A stretch of DNA of 5,451 nt, from contig JAFZDR010000035.1 in NCBI GenBank assembly GCA_017561105.1, forward strand, positions 1 through 5,451. The letters are read 5' to 3'. Positions 1 through 5,451 of the stretch are shown piece after piece (within the stretch, counting starts at the first letter, position 1; every line of letters starts with the position of its first letter). Below the pieces are notes generated by a model. It searched no databases. It was not told the origin of the DNA and saw only the letters and a list, made by a program, of their open reading frames with translations. The position numbers and the translations under genes are program-made. The DNA comes from Alistipes sp. (GTDB taxonomy: Bacteria; Bacteroidota; Bacteroidia; Bacteroidales; Rikenellaceae).

Positions 1-600
1 GATGCCGAGGAGGGTGCGGTAATCTATCTCGGATTTAACAATAAGAAGATCACTCGCGAGGAGTATATCAAGGCAGTTGCCGAGGGTACCGTAGCCGATA
101 TTTTGCAGGCCGTACCTGTAAAGAAGGGCGATGTATTCTTTATCCCTGCTGGCACAGTACACGCTTTGGCAAAGGGCTTGAATGTTATCGAAATACAGCA
201 GACTTCGGATATTACCTACCGCATTTTCGACTGGAACAGAGTCGATAGTGAGGGTAAGTCGCGCGAGTTGCACACCGCGTTGGCTGTCGATGCCATCAAC
301 TTCGAGTCGGGTGTCGAGGAGTGCCGTCGTACCTATACTCCCGTTGCAAATAATGAGGTCAATATCGTTGATTGCGAGTTCTTTAAGACTGATATGCTCG
401 TGGTTGACGGCGTAGCCGAGTTGGACTACTGCAAACGCGATTCGTTCACTATCTATATGTGTATCGAGGGCGATGTGAAGGTAACACTCGACAACGGAAC
501 TACCGACACTCTCCGCACAGGCGAGGTTATGCTTGTTCCGGCTATCGCAAACGAGGTTGTAATCGAGGGTAAGGCTCAAATTCTTGCAAGTCACTTGTAA
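1..600 (+). CDS. manA: Mannose-6-phosphate isomerase, class I (C-terminal part, 5' end outside window)
   Basis: This enzyme interconverts mannose 6-phosphate and fructose 6-phosphate in the cytoplasm, linking mannose use and GDP-sugar supply to glycolysis. The reading frame is open from base 1 to a TAA at 598-600, giving 199 visible residues; the start lies upstream of the window. Cupin-fold signatures of the short (Bacillus-type, roughly 315-residue) class I enzymes are present. GDVFFIPAGTVHA at residues 43-55 contains a probable metal-ligand His54, and ITYRIFDWNR at 71-80 carries the conserved active-site arginine. Residues 110-199 form the C-terminal cupin-like beta domain, with GDV, GEVMLVPA and a terminal strand. 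If the family length applies, about 60% of the protein is visible. The next gene starts one base after the stop, so the two are probably co-transcribed and translationally coupled. A TTG at 103 lies within the conserved fold and is not a likely start. Family assignment is strong; metal and substrate details are from family knowledge. Confidence 0.93.
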   Translation, partial: DAEEGAVIYLGFNNKKITREEYIKAVAEGTVADILQAVPVKKGDVFFIPAGTVHALAKGLNVIEIQQTSDITYRIFDWNRVDSEGKSRELHTALAVDAINFESGVEECRRTYTPVANNEVNIVDCEFFKTDMLVVDGVAELDYCKRDSFTIYMCIEGDVKVTLDNGTTDTLRTGEVMLVPAIANEVVIEGKAQILASHL

Positions 601-601
601 T

Positions 602-1216
602 ATGAAGGAGCGGTTTAATCTTGCAAGACAAGCTACCTGCGCCGGTATTCTTATCGGTTTTGCGGGTTTTGCCTACACAATGGTCGGAGGCATTGTCGGA
701 GCATTTCTCTTCTGCTTCGGTCTCTTTGGTGTGTTGTATGGCAGTATGCCACTCTATACAGGCTATGCGGGCTCTTATGATTGGCGCGACAAGAGTGATT
801 GGGGACGCTTGTTCTTTATCCTTGCCGGCAATTGGGTAGGTGTTACCGCAATAGCATTGCTCGCTTCGATTGCAAATGCCGAGTTCGTAGCCAAGTATAG
901 CGAGGTAGTATCGAAAATCATCGCAGACCGCACTACAACTGCGTGGTGGATACTCTTTGTGCGTGCTATCGGCACAGGATTTATTATGGAGATTGCAGTG
1001 CGCTATGGTCGCCAGAGCAAGTGGATGACCGTGGTACTCGGAGTTCCCGTGTTCATCGTCTGCGGACTCCCCCACTGCGTTGCCGACATCTACTACTATG
1101 GTATCGATTGGTTTACGGCAGATGGTTCTTATCTGAACTACCTTGTGCCTTGGGCATCGGCTATCGCAGGAAACCTGGTTGGTTGCAATATCCCGCGACT
1201 GCTTGCTGTAAAGTAA
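602..1216 (+). CDS. Short divergent formate/nitrite transporter (FNT/FocA-NirC) family membrane protein
   Basis: This is a 204-residue, very hydrophobic protein of the FNT family, pentameric inner-membrane channels for small monovalent anions such as formate, nitrite or hydrosulfide. Six membrane segments fit at about 8-28, 30-52, 66-90, 113-135, 141-165 and 180-202. FNT landmarks appear in order: LYTG at 51-54 (the broken second helix, LFTS/LFTG in FocA/NirC), GNWVG at 76-80, GLPHCVAD at 155-162 with His158 at the place of the central pore histidine, and GNLVG at 190-194. It is short: FocA-type proteins have about 270-285 residues, and here the N-terminus, some loops and the C-terminal tail are reduced. 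The ATG at 602 is chosen because the first helix follows directly and because it sits one base after the manA stop. No Shine-Dalgarno precedes it, which suggests coupling to manA. The substrate cannot be told from sequence. A terminator begins within the stop codon. Confidence 0.8.
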   Translation: MKERFNLARQATCAGILIGFAGFAYTMVGGIVGAFLFCFGLFGVLYGSMPLYTGYAGSYDWRDKSDWGRLFFILAGNWVGVTAIALLASIANAEFVAKYSEVVSKIIADRTTTAWWILFVRAIGTGFIMEIAVRYGRQSKWMTVVLGVPVFIVCGLPHCVADIYYYGIDWFTADGSYLNYLVPWASAIAGNLVGCNIPRLLAVK

Positions 1217-1250
1217 AAAATAACCGAGCAAATCGCTCGGTTATTTTTTT
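1215..1250. terminator. Bidirectional rho-independent terminator between convergent genes
   Basis: A perfect 15-bp inverted repeat (arms 1215-1229 and 1235-1249) surrounds a 5-base loop. The core is ACCGAGC/GCTCGGT, flanked by A-runs on the left and T-runs on the right, so each strand shows a GC stem followed by a U-tract. It serves the plus-strand FNT gene, whose TAA stop (1214-1216) overlaps the left arm, and the minus-strand rlmD gene, whose stop (1250-1252) touches the right end. Confidence 0.92.
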
Positions 1251-2659
1251 TATATCTTCTCCAACTTCACCACATTCTCAACATGGTGCGTGTGCGGGAA
1301 CATATCCACCGGTTGTACAGCCACCACGCGATACATCTTGCTCATCAATGCTAAGTCACGCGCCTGGGTTGCAGGGTTGCAGCTCACATATACGATGCGC
1401 TCGGGTGCTGCATTCAAGATAACATCAATCACCGGCTCATCCACACCTGCACGCGGTGGGTCGAGGATAATCACATCGGGGCGACCATTCCTGGCGATAA
1501 AGTCGTTGTTCAAGACCTTCTTCATATCGCCCGCGTAGAATACCGTATTCTCGATGCCGTTAATCTGCGAGTTAATCTTTGCATCCTCGATAGCCTCAGG
1601 CACATACTCGATACCTACAACTTTCTTGCATCGCTTTGCGCAGAAGTTAGCGATTGTTCCTGTACCGGTATAGAGGTCGTAGAGGGTGTCATCCTCCTTC
1701 AACTCAGCGAACTCGCGTGTAACCTTGTAGAGTTCGTATGCCTGCTTCGAGTTGGTCTGGTAGAAAGATTTCGGACCAACCTTAAACTGCAAGCCCTCCA
1801 TCTCCTCCATAATGTGATCCTTGCCTGCGTAGCAGAATGGGGTCAAATCGCCAGTCGAGTCGTTCCACTTCTCGTTCACGAATACGATGGTCGATGTAAT
1901 CTGCGGGAAGCGCTCCAATACAGCGTCCAACAACTTCGAGATCTTCTCCTGGTCGTACTCGTTGAAGATGACCGAAAGCATAATATCGCCCGTAGAAGCG
2001 GTGCGGAGTATCATTCCGCGCATCAAACCCTCGTGAGCGCGAGCATTGTGGAACGAGTAACCATTCTCAATGCAGAACTCCTTGATGAAGTTGCGAATCT
2101 CATTCGATGGCGATGCCTGCAAGTGGCACTCCTCGATATCGAGAATCTTGTCGAACATATTTGGGATATGGAAGCCCAATGCCGGCTGTGGTGCGATATC
2201 GCCCGCCTCGGCAATCTCCTCATAGGTGAGCCAACGACGATCTGCAAAGGTGTACTCGATCTTATTGCGGTAGTAGAGCTGCTGCTCCGAGCCAAGACAC
2301 GGACGCACCTCCGGAATATCCAACTTACCGATGCGTACAAGCTGGTCGCACACCTGCTGGGTCTTGTACTCGAGCTGTGTAGCATAAGGAAGGTTCTGCC
2401 ACTTGCAACCTCCACAAACGCCAAAGTGCTTGCAGACAGGCTCGCAGCGCTTGTCGGACTTGCGGATAAAGTTTACCACTCGTCCCTCCATAAAGCGACG
2501 GTGCTGCTTTGTAATCTGCACATCTACAATATCGCCCGGCACGGTCATCGGCACAAATACCACCACGCCCTCGTGGTGTCCCATAGCCTTACCCTCGGCT
2601 GCCAAAGTTGTAATCTCCAACCCCTCAATAAATGGGTGTGGTCCTCGTTTTCTCGCCAT
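1250..2659 (-). CDS. rlmD: 23S rRNA (uracil-C5)-methyltransferase, RlmD/TrmA family
   Basis: A complete 469-residue SAM-dependent methyltransferase that makes 5-methyluridine in RNA, most likely U1939 of 23S rRNA (E. coli numbering). An N-terminal TRAM RNA-binding domain spans about 10-66. The iron-sulfur cluster ligands match E. coli RlmD in spacing: Cys76, Cys82 and Cys85 (CKHFGVCGGC) plus a distant Cys178 in DIEEC. KSFYQTN (297-303) begins the Rossmann methyltransferase domain, DLYTGTGT (328-335) is the SAM-binding loop, and DPPRAG is at 400-405. SCNPAT (426-431) supplies the catalytic nucleophile Cys427, and HHVE near the C-terminus supplies the general base Glu461. All catalytic and cluster residues are intact. 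The ATG gives a standard start (MARKRG) just before the TRAM domain. It is probably transcribed alone from a promoter at about 2686-2693, with terminators on both sides. The family is certain; 23S U1939 specificity rather than U747 or tRNA U54 is inferred from the cluster motif and length. Confidence 0.93.
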   Translation of the reverse strand: MARKRGPHPFIEGLEITTLAAEGKAMGHHEGVVVFVPMTVPGDIVDVQITKQHRRFMEGRVVNFIRKSDKRCEPVCKHFGVCGGCKWQNLPYATQLEYKTQQVCDQLVRIGKLDIPEVRPCLGSEQQLYYRNKIEYTFADRRWLTYEEIAEAGDIAPQPALGFHIPNMFDKILDIEECHLQASPSNEIRNFIKEFCIENGYSFHNARAHEGLMRGMILRTASTGDIMLSVIFNEYDQEKISKLLDAVLERFPQITSTIVFVNEKWNDSTGDLTPFCYAGKDHIMEEMEGLQFKVGPKSFYQTNSKQAYELYKVTREFAELKEDDTLYDLYTGTGTIANFCAKRCKKVVGIEYVPEAIEDAKINSQINGIENTVFYAGDMKKVLNNDFIARNGRPDVIILDPPRAGVDEPVIDVILNAAPERIVYVSCNPATQARDLALMSKMYRVVAVQPVDMFPHTHHVENVVKLEKI

Positions 2660-2673
2660 AAATTGCTATTTCT

Positions 2674-2694
2674 TTATCTTTGGGACAAAGATAA
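2674..2694. repeat. Palindrome upstream of rlmD with 9-bp arms
   Basis: The arms TTATCTTTG (2674-2682) and CAAAGATAA (2686-2694) are perfect reverse complements with a 3-base GGA spacer. One arm is the putative rlmD -7 element, and the other gives the same element on the plus strand. It could be an operator, a two-way promoter core or simply a chance symmetric match. No protein-coding gene on the plus strand follows it. Confidence 0.6.
2686..2693 (-). promoter_or_regulatory. Putative -7 promoter element for rlmD
   Basis: The minus strand reads TATCTTTG, matching the Bacteroidota -7 consensus TAnnTTTG, with its 3' end 26 bases upstream of the rlmD ATG. This would give a leader of roughly 20 bases. 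No clear TTTG -33 element is seen at the expected distance; that stretch is T-rich (CTTTAG). A dedicated promoter makes sense because a terminator separates rlmD from the upstream GH97 gene. Confidence 0.55.
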
Positions 2695-2697
2695 TAA

Positions 2698-2730
2698 AAA
2701 GACGAGAGACTAAAGACGAAAGACGAGAGA
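2698..2730. repeat. Short purine-rich direct repeats
   Basis: The 12-mer AAAGACGAGAGA occurs at 2698-2709 and 2719-2730, 21 bases apart, with a partial copy AAAGACGAA at 2712-2720 between them. It lies just upstream of the putative rlmD -7 element, where the -33 region would be. It looks like low-complexity intergenic drift or slippage; no function is evident. Confidence 0.55.
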
Positions 2731-2747
2731 AAATTTCAATAACAAAC

Positions 2748-2773
2748 AAAAAAGAGCGAGATAACTCTCGCTC
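2748..2773 (-). terminator. Rho-independent terminator after the GH97 gene
   Basis: An 8-bp perfect stem (2754-2761 with 2766-2773, GAGCGAGA/TCTCGCTC) closes a 4-base loop. Read on the minus strand it is followed by six Ts (2753-2748) and then a further T-rich stretch to about 2741. It sits 37 bases past the GH97 stop and before the rlmD promoter, so it should separate the two transcription units. Confidence 0.85.
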
Positions 2774-2782
2774 CTTAAAGCC

Positions 2783-2809
2783 AATGGCTAATGGCTAAAA
2801 GCTAATAGC

Positions 2810-2810
<1 letters not shown>
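2783..2810. repeat. AATGGCT repeats forming an imperfect hairpin
   Basis: AATGGCT is repeated in tandem at 2783-2789 and 2790-2796 (the second following directly), then degenerate forms AAAAGCT and AATAGCC continue to 2810. Bases 2786-2810 can fold as a stem closed by GGCTA/TAGCC with one A-A mismatch, a G-T pair and a TAAAA loop. It begins at the last base of the GH97 stop codon and lies before that gene's terminator, so it would form a second hairpin in the same 3' untranslated region. Confidence 0.5.

Positions 2811-5451
<2,641 letters not shown>

Noticed and set aside
542..1231. A 229-codon minus-strand open frame opposite the FNT gene
   Set aside because: It crosses the bidirectional terminator and the manA end, is rich in Cys and His typical of shadow frames, and competes with a clear membrane-protein frame.
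1814..2713. A 299-codon open frame on the plus strand, antisense to rlmD
   Set aside because: It lies opposite an intact methyltransferase with all motifs, shows no recognisable domain, and its composition is that expected of a reverse-strand shadow.
2660..2809. A small gene, tRNA, CRISPR or mobile-element end in the intergenic gap
   Set aside because: The gap is explained by a promoter palindrome, short repeats and a terminator. No tRNA cloverleaf, regularly spaced repeats or terminal inverted repeats with a target duplication are seen.

Overview
The window looks like a chromosomal stretch from a member of the Bacteroidota, most likely order Bacteroidales. This is inferred from a secreted GH97 (SusB-type) alpha-glucosidase, a TAnnTTTG-type -7 promoter element, start codons that mostly lack Shine-Dalgarno sequences, and the overall look of the proteins. 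It has five protein-coding genes, two of them cut by the window edges. There are no RNA genes, insertion sequences, CRISPR arrays or phage genes.

Layout. Bases 1-600 (+) hold the C-terminal part of a class I mannose-6-phosphate isomerase (manA). One base later, 602-1216 (+) encodes a small, divergent membrane protein of the formate/nitrite transporter (FNT) family. A perfect 15-bp hairpin with T-runs on both strands (1215-1250) ends this unit and also ends the converging gene. That gene is rlmD-type 23S rRNA uracil-5 methyltransferase (1250-2659, -). The 150-bp gap 2660-2809 holds a putative rlmD promoter inside a near-perfect palindrome, short purine-rich repeats, a terminator for the next gene and a second hairpin-forming repeat. 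Bases 2810-4993 (-) encode a complete exported GH97 alpha-glucosidase. Bases 4999-5451 (-) encode the C-terminal part of aspartate carbamoyltransferase (pyrB).

How the genes relate. On the minus strand, transcription would run from pyrB into GH97 (5-bp gap), stop at 2748-2773, and restart for rlmD. On the plus strand, manA and the FNT gene are tightly coupled. The functions are mostly housekeeping and do not form one obvious pathway.

The most notable observation is in pyrB. Its catalytic chain continues directly into a four-cysteine zinc domain like the C-terminal half of the regulatory chain PyrI, without room for PyrI's nucleotide-binding allosteric domain. The short FNT protein is the second point of interest. 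I found no convincing undescribed multi-gene system.
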